In this document: piece by piece, positions 8,987-16,773 of the stretch
How the letters are laid out: each line of letters starts with the position of its first letter
Numbering within the stretch: position 1 is the stretch's first letter
From: Planctomycetota bacterium
GTDB lineage: Bacteria; Planctomycetota; Planctomycetia; Pirellulales; Pirellulaceae
Length of the DNA: 64,000 nt
NCBI GenBank assembly: GCA_963204915.1
Contig: CAUJHS010000049.1
Span: 62,001-126,000, forward strand
Reading direction: 5' to 3'
Position numbers and translations under genes: made by a program
The notes under the pieces: model-generated
Seen by the model: the letters and a program-made list of their open reading frames with translations, nothing else
Databases searched by the model: none
Told to the model about the DNA's origin: nothing

Positions 8987-10321
8987 ATGCATCGTTCGAA
9001 TACGTCTTTTCAGCTCCTTTGTCTTTGGGCGGTTGTCTTCTTTGGCATGGTCCAGGGACCTGCCGTGAACGCCTCGGAAGTGTTGCGACCGTCGCTTGCC
9101 AAGATTGCTGCCGCCGTGGCGAAAATTGCACAAACACGCGGCGGGGACTCGGTTGTCATTGGGCAGTTCACGGGTCCGCCGAACTTTGGGTCCAATGCGG
9201 GACCTGGTATTCAGCAAGTCCTTAGCGACGAACTCAAGACCTTGGGCGTTAAAGTAAAGAAATTTGGCGCTGCACTGGGCGTGCGCGGCGAATACCTTTA
9301 CACATCGGCCGAAGCAGCCGCCAATTCGAACTTCAAGCAAATTCGCCTTAAGGTCGTGCTTACCGACGGAAGCGGCCAGCCGCTGACTTCACTCAATCGT
9401 GACGTGAACCTGGACGGCGATAGCGGAGGCGACGCCAGTTTTCCCATAAATCCTGATCCTGGATTTCGTCCCGACGGCGACAAACTGGTCATTCGCGGCG
9501 GGGAGATCAATCTGGATACTTTCACTGGTGGCGAAGAGGCTGCGGCGCTGTTGGGCGTCACTTGGGACTTCGAGCGCAGTGGACTGGGATTCGATGTCAG
9601 CAAAGACATTGTGGTGGAAAGTTTTGAGCGTCCTACGGCTCACATCGTCGGAGGAACGGCGGTGCGTTCGAGCCCCAAAAGCCCCTACTTCCTGGAAATT
9701 TTCCGTGGCAATCGACCTCTGCCGCTCCGGCTGGAAGATGGTCAACCTGTGGTCGATCTTTCACATGGCGATAGTTTCTCGATTCGCGTGACGAATCGCG
9801 CAGCCCACGACATTTCAGCTAACCTGACGTTGGACGGGGTAAGTTCCTTTGCGTTCAGCAAAGTACGCCGACCCGATGGAAGCCGATTGACACGTTACGT
9901 CATCGAGGAGAATCGTCCGTTGTTAATCAAAGGTTGGCATGACACCCTTACCACAACAACACAATTTAAAGTCACCGACTTCAGCCAGAGCGCCGCTGCG
10001 TTGGTGGGCAGCGAAAGCGGTCTTGGCATGATTACGGTGCTCATTCGCGGATCGTGGACGTTCAATGAATCGGCGCCGTCGGATGAACCCGGCCAGAACG
10101 TGGTGGGTTCGTACCTTGGGGCGGCGCCGACCGTCGGTTCAGCCGGTGGAACGTTCGGATCGCAGCCCAATGCGATTGGTTTTGGCGACAAAGTGCAACA
10201 AGGGAGCCATGTTGCGACAAACCGCCAAACGGGGGTGGTGCGTTCGATCATCACGATTCGGTACGACAAACCCCAAACGCCTTCGCCGGGAGAATCGAAC
10301 TTGATCGAATCGAGTAAATGA
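8987..10321 (+). CDS. secreted protein with FlgO/CsgG-like region, tandem copy 2
   Basis: A 444-residue paralog of the preceding gene, 47 bases downstream and probably co-transcribed with it. A signal peptide ends near GPAVNASE. The shared blocks are LRPSLAKIA, GQFTGPP, VRGEYLYTSAE, KQIRLKVVLTDGSGQ, LLGVTWDFER, RPLPLRLEDGQP, LGMITVLIRGSW and the terminal GVVRSIITIRYD. The main differences are an inserted Asp/Gly-rich segment after SLNRDV (about 145-170) and a much shorter linker before the C-terminus. Both copies appear intact, which suggests a duplication kept under selection. The membrane protein gene that follows on the same strand may belong to the same unit. Confidence 0.75.
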   Translation: MHRSNTSFQLLCLWAVVFFGMVQGPAVNASEVLRPSLAKIAAAVAKIAQTRGGDSVVIGQFTGPPNFGSNAGPGIQQVLSDELKTLGVKVKKFGAALGVRGEYLYTSAEAAANSNFKQIRLKVVLTDGSGQPLTSLNRDVNLDGDSGGDASFPINPDPGFRPDGDKLVIRGGEINLDTFTGGEEAAALLGVTWDFERSGLGFDVSKDIVVESFERPTAHIVGGTAVRSSPKSPYFLEIFRGNRPLPLRLEDGQPVVDLSHGDSFSIRVTNRAAHDISANLTLDGVSSFAFSKVRRPDGSRLTRYVIEENRPLLIKGWHDTLTTTTQFKVTDFSQSAAALVGSESGLGMITVLIRGSWTFNESAPSDEPGQNVVGSYLGAAPTVGSAGGTFGSQPNAIGFGDKVQQGSHVATNRQTGVVRSIITIRYDKPQTPSPGESNLIESSK

Positions 10322-10451
10322 GGCGGAAATCGTCCGGTTTTCGCGGAGACGCATGTATGTGGCGCCTTCGCTAAGTTTGACACGCACGCCGTACAAGCTA
10401 GGTTTTCCCAGGCGTTTCAATGCATCTCGCGGCGACGCAGGGGAGAAGTTC

Positions 10452-12113
10452 ATGACGGCGGACAATGGTTCGGCGGTTCACGGCGTGCAAACACCGGAAG
10501 CGATTGAGTTGCGCCGCGCTCGCTGCTGGGTCTTGGCGGCGGTGGGAATCTTGTTTGTGGCCAATGCGCTGCACACGATGGCGGACCCCGATTTATGGGG
10601 GCACCTGCAGTTTGGACTGGCGCATCTGAATGAAGGCCATCTGGCGCGCTTTGATCCCTACTCCTATACCGCTTACGGTCACGCGTGGACGAACCACGAG
10701 TGGTTAACGGAGTACAGTTTTGCCGTAGCGTATACCTGGTGCGGCGTCGAAGGACTCATGCTCTTGCGCGCCGCACTGCTGGCCGCCACGATTGCCGCCG
10801 TTGGCGTGTTATGCCTTCGTCGCAACCTGGCGCCTACCGCCATGTTGCTCCTGGCGATGTTTGGCGTCTCGGTCATGGCGCAGTTTTTCCGCGTTCGACC
10901 GCAAATGTACACTTACGCCCTCATGGCGTGGCTGATCGTGATTTGCGACGGCTATCGACCCGGCCGCCGTGGGGGACTGTATCTCGTTCCCGTGATGATC
11001 TTAGTGTGGGCGAATCTGCACGCCGGGTTTGTCGCAGGGTTAGGCGTGTTCGGGGTCTATTGGTTGAGCTTCGTGCACGAAGCCTGGCGAAGCGAACATC
11101 GTCGAAAGGAATTGACGGCGTTAACAGGCGTGCTCGTCGCGTCTTGGGCGGCGACTCTCGTCAATCCTTACGGCGCGGATTACTGGCGATACGTTTATTT
11201 TGCGATTACGCTGCCTCGCCCTGCGATCACCGAATGGAGAACGGTCTTTTCCCACAATGATGTGCTCCAAATGATCTACCTCACGGCGGCGGTGACTCCC
11301 GCCGTACTGTGGCTTTATAGCACCCGCAAAGGGTTTTGGGCCGAAACCGCCGTATTTGCGTTGGGGGTGGTGCTGGCAGGAAAACATGTTCGGCACTTGC
11401 CGTTTTTGGTGCTCTTCGGCTCGGTCGTGCTGGCCCGGCGACTGCCCGAAGTTGTCGCAATTTGGGGACCGCGTCTGCGCCATCATTGGCGCCGGCTGGT
11501 ACAACGTCAGGCGTTGCGACAGCAGGGCTTGCATCTTGTGCACTCCCCGGTTCGCGAGCAGCAAGTCCATTGGCCCGCGGTTGGGTTCTTTCTCATGGTG
11601 CTGATGACCGCCGTTGGAGGCGGTTGGAAGCTCGGACAAAACCTGGTGGCGCTTACGCGTGAAGGCGCATTAGTCGTGTCGGCCGAAGATTACCCGGTTG
11701 CCGCAGTCGAGTTCCTCAGGCAAAACAAGATCAGCGGCAATCTCGATAGTGGTTTCAATTGGGGCGAGTATTGCATCTTTAAGCTGCATACCCAATGTCG
11801 CGTGTTTTGCGACGGCCGCTATGAGACGATCTATCCAAGCGATGTTTCTCGACTTGCCTTAGCTACCGAAGGTGAACAGAATTGGCGAGCGCGCGTCGAG
11901 AACTACCCAACCGACATCGTGCTGGCTCCGGCCGACGATCCTTTCACACACTGGGTTTCGGCACGCGAAGACTTTGTCGAAGTGCATCGCGACACAACCG
12001 CCCGTGTGTTTGTGCGCCGCACCTCGCAAAATGCGAAACTGTTGGAAGCTTGGCGCGTGAACAGGTTGAAAACGGTGGGTCAAACGAGCCCCCTGCAACG
12101 GTTTCCAGCGTAA
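10452..12113 (+). CDS. polytopic GT-C-like membrane protein
   Basis: A 553-residue inner-membrane protein with about ten hydrophobic helices between residues 25 and 400, then a soluble C-terminal domain. The first periplasmic loop carries DPDLWGHLQFG, an acidic D-x-D motif in the place where GT-C glycosyltransferases (PMT/GT39-like) keep catalytic acids. FDPYSYTAYGHAWTNHEWL follows, a pattern I associate with bacterial polytopic relatives of that fold. The soluble tail has GNLDSGFNWGEYCIF and FCDGRYETIYP. The ATG at 10452 is preceded by GGAGAAG. The substrate cannot be read from sequence. It lies 130 bases after the FlgO/CsgG-like pair, so glycosylation or lipid-linked sugar transfer in the envelope is a guess. 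Confidence 0.75.
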   Translation: MTADNGSAVHGVQTPEAIELRRARCWVLAAVGILFVANALHTMADPDLWGHLQFGLAHLNEGHLARFDPYSYTAYGHAWTNHEWLTEYSFAVAYTWCGVEGLMLLRAALLAATIAAVGVLCLRRNLAPTAMLLLAMFGVSVMAQFFRVRPQMYTYALMAWLIVICDGYRPGRRGGLYLVPVMILVWANLHAGFVAGLGVFGVYWLSFVHEAWRSEHRRKELTALTGVLVASWAATLVNPYGADYWRYVYFAITLPRPAITEWRTVFSHNDVLQMIYLTAAVTPAVLWLYSTRKGFWAETAVFALGVVLAGKHVRHLPFLVLFGSVVLARRLPEVVAIWGPRLRHHWRRLVQRQALRQQGLHLVHSPVREQQVHWPAVGFFLMVLMTAVGGGWKLGQNLVALTREGALVVSAEDYPVAAVEFLRQNKISGNLDSGFNWGEYCIFKLHTQCRVFCDGRYETIYPSDVSRLALATEGEQNWRARVENYPTDIVLAPADDPFTHWVSAREDFVEVHRDTTARVFVRRTSQNAKLLEAWRVNRLKTVGQTSPLQRFPA

Positions 12114-12119
12114 CGCATG

Positions 12120-12704
12120 CTACGCGCCATGCCGCACCCAAAACGGTTTCAGCCGCCAATGGCGGGTCTTGGCGGTCGCGCTCGCCTCTGGCGTCGTCCA
12201 TTCGGGCGCTGGAGGCAGTAAACACGCTTTGAAAGGGACGATTTCTGACTGCCGATTCGACGTACACGCCGCCCAAGTGACGCGGGTCAAATCATACCGG
12301 TAAAAGAGTTTGGCGGCGTTTCGCCGCTTTCGCCGGAGCGACCCAAACGCATTGCTTTGCGCTAACCGTCGTGGAATGTCTCGGCCGCCAAGCGGCGCCT
12401 GTTGGAAGGTGTTCCAAGGGTCGAAGCTCCAGAGGTGGCGAATTTTCGGCAGGTTTTCGGCTCGCAGCACAGGCGGCGTTGCGGAAAGAACATTCCGTTT
12501 GAGGAAGATGCGTCGGAATGTTGAATCCCTCGGATCGAATATGCGTAACTCGCCCGACAATTCATTCACGACGACAACCTGGTGCACGCATCCTGCACTA
12601 TCAAAAAATGGTAAGAGCGTAATGAGCTCCATCGGTTCGCCGTCACACACTAGGATTTGTCGGCGCAAGCCGTGTGATGATACGAACGGATAGGTTAGAG
12701 CCAC
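12120..12704 (-). CDS. uncharacterised protein, third gene of GntR-slipin operon
   Basis: No family was recognised. The 194-residue product starts at GTG 12704, with GGGAGG located inside the end of the slipin gene. The slipin stop lies two bases upstream of this start, so the two are translationally coupled. The N-terminal half has beta-strand-like hydrophobic runs (QILVCDGEPMELITLLPFF, HQVVVVNELSGELRIFDP). The C-terminal half is basic, with many Arg and Trp, and ends RLKPFWVRHGA. No signal peptide or membrane helix is seen. Its tight coupling suggests it works with the slipin. It ends six bases from the converging GT-C-like gene. Confidence 0.65.
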   Translation of the reverse strand: MALTYPFVSSHGLRRQILVCDGEPMELITLLPFFDSAGCVHQVVVVNELSGELRIFDPRDSTFRRIFLKRNVLSATPPVLRAENLPKIRHLWSFDPWNTFQQAPLGGRDIPRRLAQSNAFGSLRRKRRNAAKLFYRYDLTRVTWAACTSNRQSEIVPFKACLLPPAPEWTTPEASATAKTRHWRLKPFWVRHGA

Positions 12705-12706
12705 AG

Positions 12707-13576
12707 CTAGTCCTCCCGGCCATTCGAGCGGAAAGCCGCCGACGCCATGCCCAGCATCCCCAGGTTCGTTGCCTCGACCATTCCTGAGGGGACGACCATC
12801 AACGCGCCGTTTTCCTTGACGGCTTCGTAGGTCATGTTCATTGCGCGCAGTTGCATGGCGACAGGGTTCTGACGATACACGTGTGAGGCCAACTCCATTT
12901 GCTCCGCGACGAGCAGTTCCGACTGGGCCAGGATCACGCGCGCTTCTTTCTCGCGATCGGCTTGAGCTTTGCGGCTCATGGCGTCTTCCAAGGCTCCTGG
13001 GAGTCGCACGTCGCGAATTTCCACCGATTGCACGGTCACACCCCAATCGGATGTTTTCGCATCAATGATTTTCTGAAGCTCGTCGTCCAGTGACTGGCGG
13101 TCGGACATCATGCGAACCAATTCGGTCTTGCCAATCACATCGCGCAGCGTGGTTTGCGCTGCCCAACTCACGGTTTGCCGGAACTGTTCGACCTCAAGCA
13201 CCGCCCGTTGAGCGTTGGTGACGACCCAAAACAGCACCGCATCGACATCAACCGGAACGGTGTCCTTGGTGAGCGTTTTCTCGGCGGAAAAAGACGTCGA
13301 GCGAATCCGCATGTCGATGATGGCGGCGAAAGCGTCAACGCCGGGAAATATCCAAACAATCCCCGACTCGACCACGCGATGAAACCGCCCCAGTCGCAGC
13401 AAAACGCCTCGCTCCCACTCGTTGATGATGCGAGGCGAGGCCGACAGGTACGTCCCCAGTAGCGCAAGGATAAGACATACCCACGCGGGGGCTCCTGCGA
13501 GGGCCGCTACGCCAACGGCGGAACCCGTGAGCGCCAAAATCACCACAGTCACAAAGTTCAGGCTACCTCGCAACAT
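12707..13576 (-). CDS. slipin (stomatin-like SPFH/band 7 protein)
   Basis: A 289-residue membrane scaffold protein. Two hydrophobic segments (about 8-28 and 30-47) anchor the N-terminus. The SPFH domain follows, with SPRIINEWERGVLLRLGRFH, GIVWIFPGVDAF and DTVPVDVDAVLFWVV. The C-terminal helical part runs from EDAMSRKAQADREKEARV. These are hallmarks of the prokaryotic slipin class of stomatins, which form oligomeric membrane microdomains and are often paired with an NfeD protein; none is present here. The ATG at 13576 has GGAGGAG upstream. The start lies 14 bases inside the GntR gene, and the unknown third gene follows with overlapping signals, giving a three-gene operon. Confidence 0.92.
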   Translation of the reverse strand: MLRGSLNFVTVVILALTGSAVGVAALAGAPAWVCLILALLGTYLSASPRIINEWERGVLLRLGRFHRVVESGIVWIFPGVDAFAAIIDMRIRSTSFSAEKTLTKDTVPVDVDAVLFWVVTNAQRAVLEVEQFRQTVSWAAQTTLRDVIGKTELVRMMSDRQSLDDELQKIIDAKTSDWGVTVQSVEIRDVRLPGALEDAMSRKAQADREKEARVILAQSELLVAEQMELASHVYRQNPVAMQLRAMNMTYEAVKENGALMVVPSGMVEATNLGMLGMASAAFRSNGRED

Positions 13577-13961
13577 CGGAAGGCTCCTCCCAACGGTTTT
13601 CAATGAGTTGATATAACTCCACGGGAGACATCCCCAGGCGCCGTCCCAGGGCGACAAGTTCGTTGACTTTACGCTCCAGTTCCCGCAGGTCTCGAGCCGC
13701 GAACGCCGCGGTTGGCGGTTTGTCGGCCACAAAACTGCCGGTTCCACGTCGCAGGACCAAGACGCCGTCCCGCTGCAAGTCGCGATATACGCGAGCGACC
13801 GTATTCAGGTTGACGCCCAATTGCACAGCGAGCGCCCGCACCGTCGGCATCAGGTCGCCGGGCCGCAACACGCCTTGGTAAATCAAAAGGCGAATCTGCT
13901 GCTCCAGCTGGACGTACAGTGGGACGCCGCTCTCCGTCTGAACGGTCAGGGGAAGATGCAT
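13563..13961 (-). CDS. GntR family transcriptional regulator, YtrA type
   Basis: A 132-residue DNA-binding protein. The winged helix-turn-helix occupies about residues 11-80 (PLYVQLEQQIRLLIYQGVL, LPTVRALAVQLGVNLNT variant, VYRDLQRDGVLVLRRGTGSFV). Only a short helical C-terminal tail follows, as in the YtrA subfamily, which lacks a large effector domain. YtrA regulators normally control the operon they belong to, commonly ABC transporters. Here the downstream genes are a slipin and an unknown protein. The palindrome at 14001-14022, 40 bases upstream, is a likely autoregulatory operator. Confidence 0.92.
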   Translation of the reverse strand: MHLPLTVQTESGVPLYVQLEQQIRLLIYQGVLRPGDLMPTVRALAVQLGVNLNTVARVYRDLQRDGVLVLRRGTGSFVADKPPTAAFAARDLRELERKVNELVALGRRLGMSPVELYQLIENRWEEPSDVAR

Positions 13962-14000
13962 GGCCGGACCTGCGTTAATGGTTCTCTGATATTTTATTGT

Positions 14001-14022
14001 ACTATTTAACTATGTCAATAGT
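14001..14022 (-). promoter_or_regulatory. palindromic operator and -35 candidate of GntR-slipin operon
   Basis: ACTATT (14001-14006) and AATAGT (14017-14022) form a perfect 6-base inverted repeat spaced by ten bases, inside an AT-rich island unlike its surroundings. On the minus strand the right half contains TTGACA (rc of 14013-14018), a consensus -35. The -10 is less clear: AAAATA lies 17 bases further on. An operator over the -35 fits GntR autorepression. This is inference from position and symmetry. Confidence 0.5.
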
Positions 14023-14200
14023 TTTTAGGCGGTTTCTTTGCCAACCGGTAGAGATTTCAATCGACTCCTGCAAGAAGGCGCCGAACGTGCGGCGAGGCTA
14101 GGAGAGCGGTATCGCAGAACATCGCCTTGCGGACCGTTTTGACGAAGGTCGGCTTCGAATGGCGGCCTGCAGCATCGGACGTCCGGCGAACCTCAGAAAG

Positions 14201-14659
14201 CTATTGGCCGCGCTGCGAAGCGCCGCGGATATACAGTCGTTGGACTTCGGCCATGCAACATCGGCCATCGGCGGCAAGCAAACTGCAGCGGGCTTCGCTC
14301 GATTTGGACTTCGCGAGCAACTCGCGCACGCGACGGGGAGATCCTTCTTCGATATCCGCGTCAATCTCCTCTCGCATGAAGCCAAAACAAGCGCAAATCG
14401 GAGCCTCAGGACTTTTCGGGTACACCGGAAACTGCAAGGCAGTCTCTGTGACGGTACGCTCCAGGAGGTCGAAGTACGCCACGCTGCACTTGGCGAAAGG
14501 ACAAAACCAGGCGGAGTCGCCCAACCGGGAGCGCGAAGGCGCCTGAATATGTCGATCCAGTACGGCTTCTCCCACCGGCGTGCCTTCGGTTCCGCACTGA
14601 GGGCAATACGCCCGGCCGTCGAATTCCGGTTCGCGCACAAAAGCTTTATTCATAGCCAT
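14201..14659 (-). CDS. CopZ-like iron-sulfur/zinc metallochaperone, no HMA domain
   Basis: A 152-residue cytoplasmic protein. The N-terminal half has CPQC and CPFAKC, like the zinc-binding part of CopZ (zf_CopZ). The C-terminal half has CACF and RCSLLAADGRCC, the BFD-like [2Fe-2S] cluster ligands. In Archaeoglobus-type CopZ a C-terminal HMA copper-binding domain follows. Here the protein stops after the Fe-S domain, and no HMA coding appears in the next 170 bases in any frame. It may handle metals or electrons without the copper-transfer domain. No CopA ATPase gene is nearby. The start could be the ATG at 14659 or 14653. Neither has a strong ribosome site. Confidence 0.8.
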   Translation of the reverse strand: MAMNKAFVREPEFDGRAYCPQCGTEGTPVGEAVLDRHIQAPSRSRLGDSAWFCPFAKCSVAYFDLLERTVTETALQFPVYPKSPEAPICACFGFMREEIDADIEEGSPRRVRELLAKSKSSEARCSLLAADGRCCMAEVQRLYIRGASQRGQ

Positions 14660-14953
14660 CAGTTTATACGTCGCGCTAGGCAAACACGACGGGGATGACT
14701 ACGGCGAGTCTACGGGTTTTGGTGAACGTGGTTGGTTCGAAATTGTCCAAACCGCTGCCTTCTGGGCTTCCAGCCGGCCGCCAGAAAAACAGGAAGTTTT
14801 GTTCAAGATTGGAGGGAAAAATGGAACGTGTTGGTGGTTCAAACGTTACGAGCGTATTCGCCGGCGCACGGCGGATTGGCACGCGGCATGCCTTACGTTG
14901 TCATGAACGCACCGACGGAGTGAGTGCGAAACTCGCCCAAGAAGGAAGGACCC

Positions 14954-15139
14954 ATGCGTGCAACTCTCTTACTTGTCGCCGTAGCGCTCTCAGGTTGCAA
15001 AACTGCCGAGGTCGCCATTACTCATCCCACAACGGGGCTGCACGTTGTCGCGCGAGTCGAAGCCAAAGACGCCTTTGCACTCCCGGCCAATGCGAGCCAA
15101 GATTTGCCTGCGCCGCCGACAAGCGGAGAGAAGCATTAA
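14954..15139 (+). CDS. small putative lipoprotein
   Basis: A 61-residue product begins at ATG 14954 after GAAGGAAGGA. The N-terminus MRATLLLVAVALSGC has a type II signal with lipobox LSGC (Cys15). A short mature part follows with one strand-like segment (GLHVVARVEAK) and a Pro/Ser-rich end. No family was recognised. An ATG 30 bases upstream would weaken the signal peptide and was not used. Confidence 0.6.
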   Translation: MRATLLLVAVALSGCKTAEVAITHPTTGLHVVARVEAKDAFALPANASQDLPAPPTSGEKH

Positions 15140-15247
15140 CCGTTTCCTCGCACAAGCGACGCGATCGTCAAGGTCCGTGAGGACGAAGACACCGTCACTG
15201 GTCGCAATCGGCGCTCTTCTGCGAATTCGTACTCGCGAGATGTTACG

Positions 15248-16693
15248 CTAAAGGGCCGCCTTAATCTGCTTTACTTGTTCCGCTTCCGGCAAACCCTTGT
15301 AATAAGCGTCCAGAGGGTAACACCCCGAGATCAAATGGTTTCGTGGCGCTGTTGTGCAGTCGCTAAACGTGCGGCAAACCCGCTTGCGATCCAACTGGCC
15401 GCCGGAAAGCGTATCGGCGGGTAGCGTAGGATACGATAACACCATGCGGCCTAACCCGACCGCGTCGATCCATCCCTCGCGCACGACCGCTTGCGCAACC
15501 TGCGGCAGGAAATCTTGTAAATACGTGTAACCGGTGCCGACCATCGGTAGTTCCGGAATCGCCTCTTTGCAGCGCCGGGCGGCGTGAATAAGCCTTACCA
15601 CGCCAACCAAGGGGTCTTCGGGCGGTTGATAACCATCGCTTGGCGGAAAGATGGCGGGGCGTTGGATGTGCGGGTTGTAGTAGGGACTGCCGCACGACAG
15701 GTTGACCGCGATGACGCCCAACGCTTGAAGCCGGCGGAGCAAGTCCAGCGGCTCCGTCAAATCAATCTCATGCGGGTTCTCGGGATTGGCGCCGAAACCA
15801 AATTGATAGGGAAGCAAATGGTCGTACGCCATCGGCGCGCCGACTTCGCGGCTGGTCTTATACGGTAATGTGTCGAAAATGCTTAATCGCACCCCGATTA
15901 ATAAACCAGGGCATTCATTGCGAACCCGTTCTATGATCGTCGTCAAGATGCGAGTGCGGCCTTCCAAGTCTCCACCAAATCGACCTGGCCTGGTTCGTGC
16001 GCTGAGAAACTCGTGCAGCAGGTATCCGTGGCACGCCTTCACGTCCACGAATTGAAAACCGACTTCAAACGCTAACTTTGCCGCCGCAACGTAATTATCG
16101 ATGAGGCGTTCGATATCGTCGTCTTTCCAAACGACCGAATCGTCGTTCGGGTCGATCCCAAACTTCTGATCGAGCAAGGGATGATGATAGGCGATACGAG
16201 GTTCGAGCTTTGCATTGTGGGGGCGGCAGAATCGGCCAGAATGGGTCAATTGCAGTCCTACGAGCAGATCATCGGCGTGGCCAAAGGTCTCGCGGTGGGC
16301 TGAAAGCAACTCTTGCAATAGCGTGGCGAGTCCCGCCTGATTTTCGCGAGTCGCAAGGGTCTGGTGTGGATTGGCGCGACCGTCGTCTTGCACTGCGGCG
16401 GCCTCGCCTCCCCAGATAAGCTTGGCGCCGCTCTGCCCAAAGTGGCGCCATCGCCGAATCGTGTGCGGCGAGGGAGATCCGTCGCGATTCGCATCCCAAC
16501 CTTCCATTGGATGGAGGCACCACCGATTGCCCACACGGCGACCACCAAGTTCAATCGACTCCGCCAGGGGTGAGCCTTGTTGCGCGGTCAGAATGTTTTC
16601 ATCGATCGGCAGGGAGACTCCTAATTCGGCCAAACGATCACGAAGTGCGGACACCGTTTTAAGTTGAGCGACTTTGGGATATCCGGTGGCCAT
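15248..16693 (-). CDS. NADH:flavin oxidoreductase, Old Yellow Enzyme family
   Basis: A 481-residue TIM-barrel flavoprotein. Core OYE features are GNRWCLHPMEGWD near the first strand, LQLTHSGRF, CHGYLLHEFLSARTRPGRFGG (usually H-G-A-H-GYLL...N-x-R-x-D-x-YGG), IGVRLS, VNLSCGSPYY, MVGTGYTY and VGLGRMVLSYP. The GR/FGG block replaces the usual Asn-Arg and Tyr residues. The C-terminus adds a cysteine cluster C-x5-C-x11-C within RKVCRTFSDC...SGCYPLD. This resembles, but does not match, the 4Fe-4S ligand spacing of 2,4-dienoyl-CoA reductase-like members. There is no C-terminal Rossmann domain. The substrate is unknown. It is monocistronic. Confidence 0.88.
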   Translation of the reverse strand: MATGYPKVAQLKTVSALRDRLAELGVSLPIDENILTAQQGSPLAESIELGGRRVGNRWCLHPMEGWDANRDGSPSPHTIRRWRHFGQSGAKLIWGGEAAAVQDDGRANPHQTLATRENQAGLATLLQELLSAHRETFGHADDLLVGLQLTHSGRFCRPHNAKLEPRIAYHHPLLDQKFGIDPNDDSVVWKDDDIERLIDNYVAAAKLAFEVGFQFVDVKACHGYLLHEFLSARTRPGRFGGDLEGRTRILTTIIERVRNECPGLLIGVRLSIFDTLPYKTSREVGAPMAYDHLLPYQFGFGANPENPHEIDLTEPLDLLRRLQALGVIAVNLSCGSPYYNPHIQRPAIFPPSDGYQPPEDPLVGVVRLIHAARRCKEAIPELPMVGTGYTYLQDFLPQVAQAVVREGWIDAVGLGRMVLSYPTLPADTLSGGQLDRKRVCRTFSDCTTAPRNHLISGCYPLDAYYKGLPEAEQVKQIKAAL

Positions 16694-16773
16694 ACAAGGT
16701 GACTTTCAACGACAAACGAAATCCTCACGTTCCGAATTCAACGAAACATGCCATGACCGAAGCGAATCCTTGT

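Noticed and set aside
12705..13046. Upstream extension of the third gene of the GntR operon inside the slipin gene
   Set aside because: It is the alternate frame of the slipin coding region. A GTG with GGGAGG at 12704 explains the start.
14098..14640. Long frame overlapping the CopZ-like gene on the same strand
   Set aside because: The overlapping frame carries all metal-ligand cysteines in CopZ spacing. This one is Arg/Ser-rich shadow sequence.
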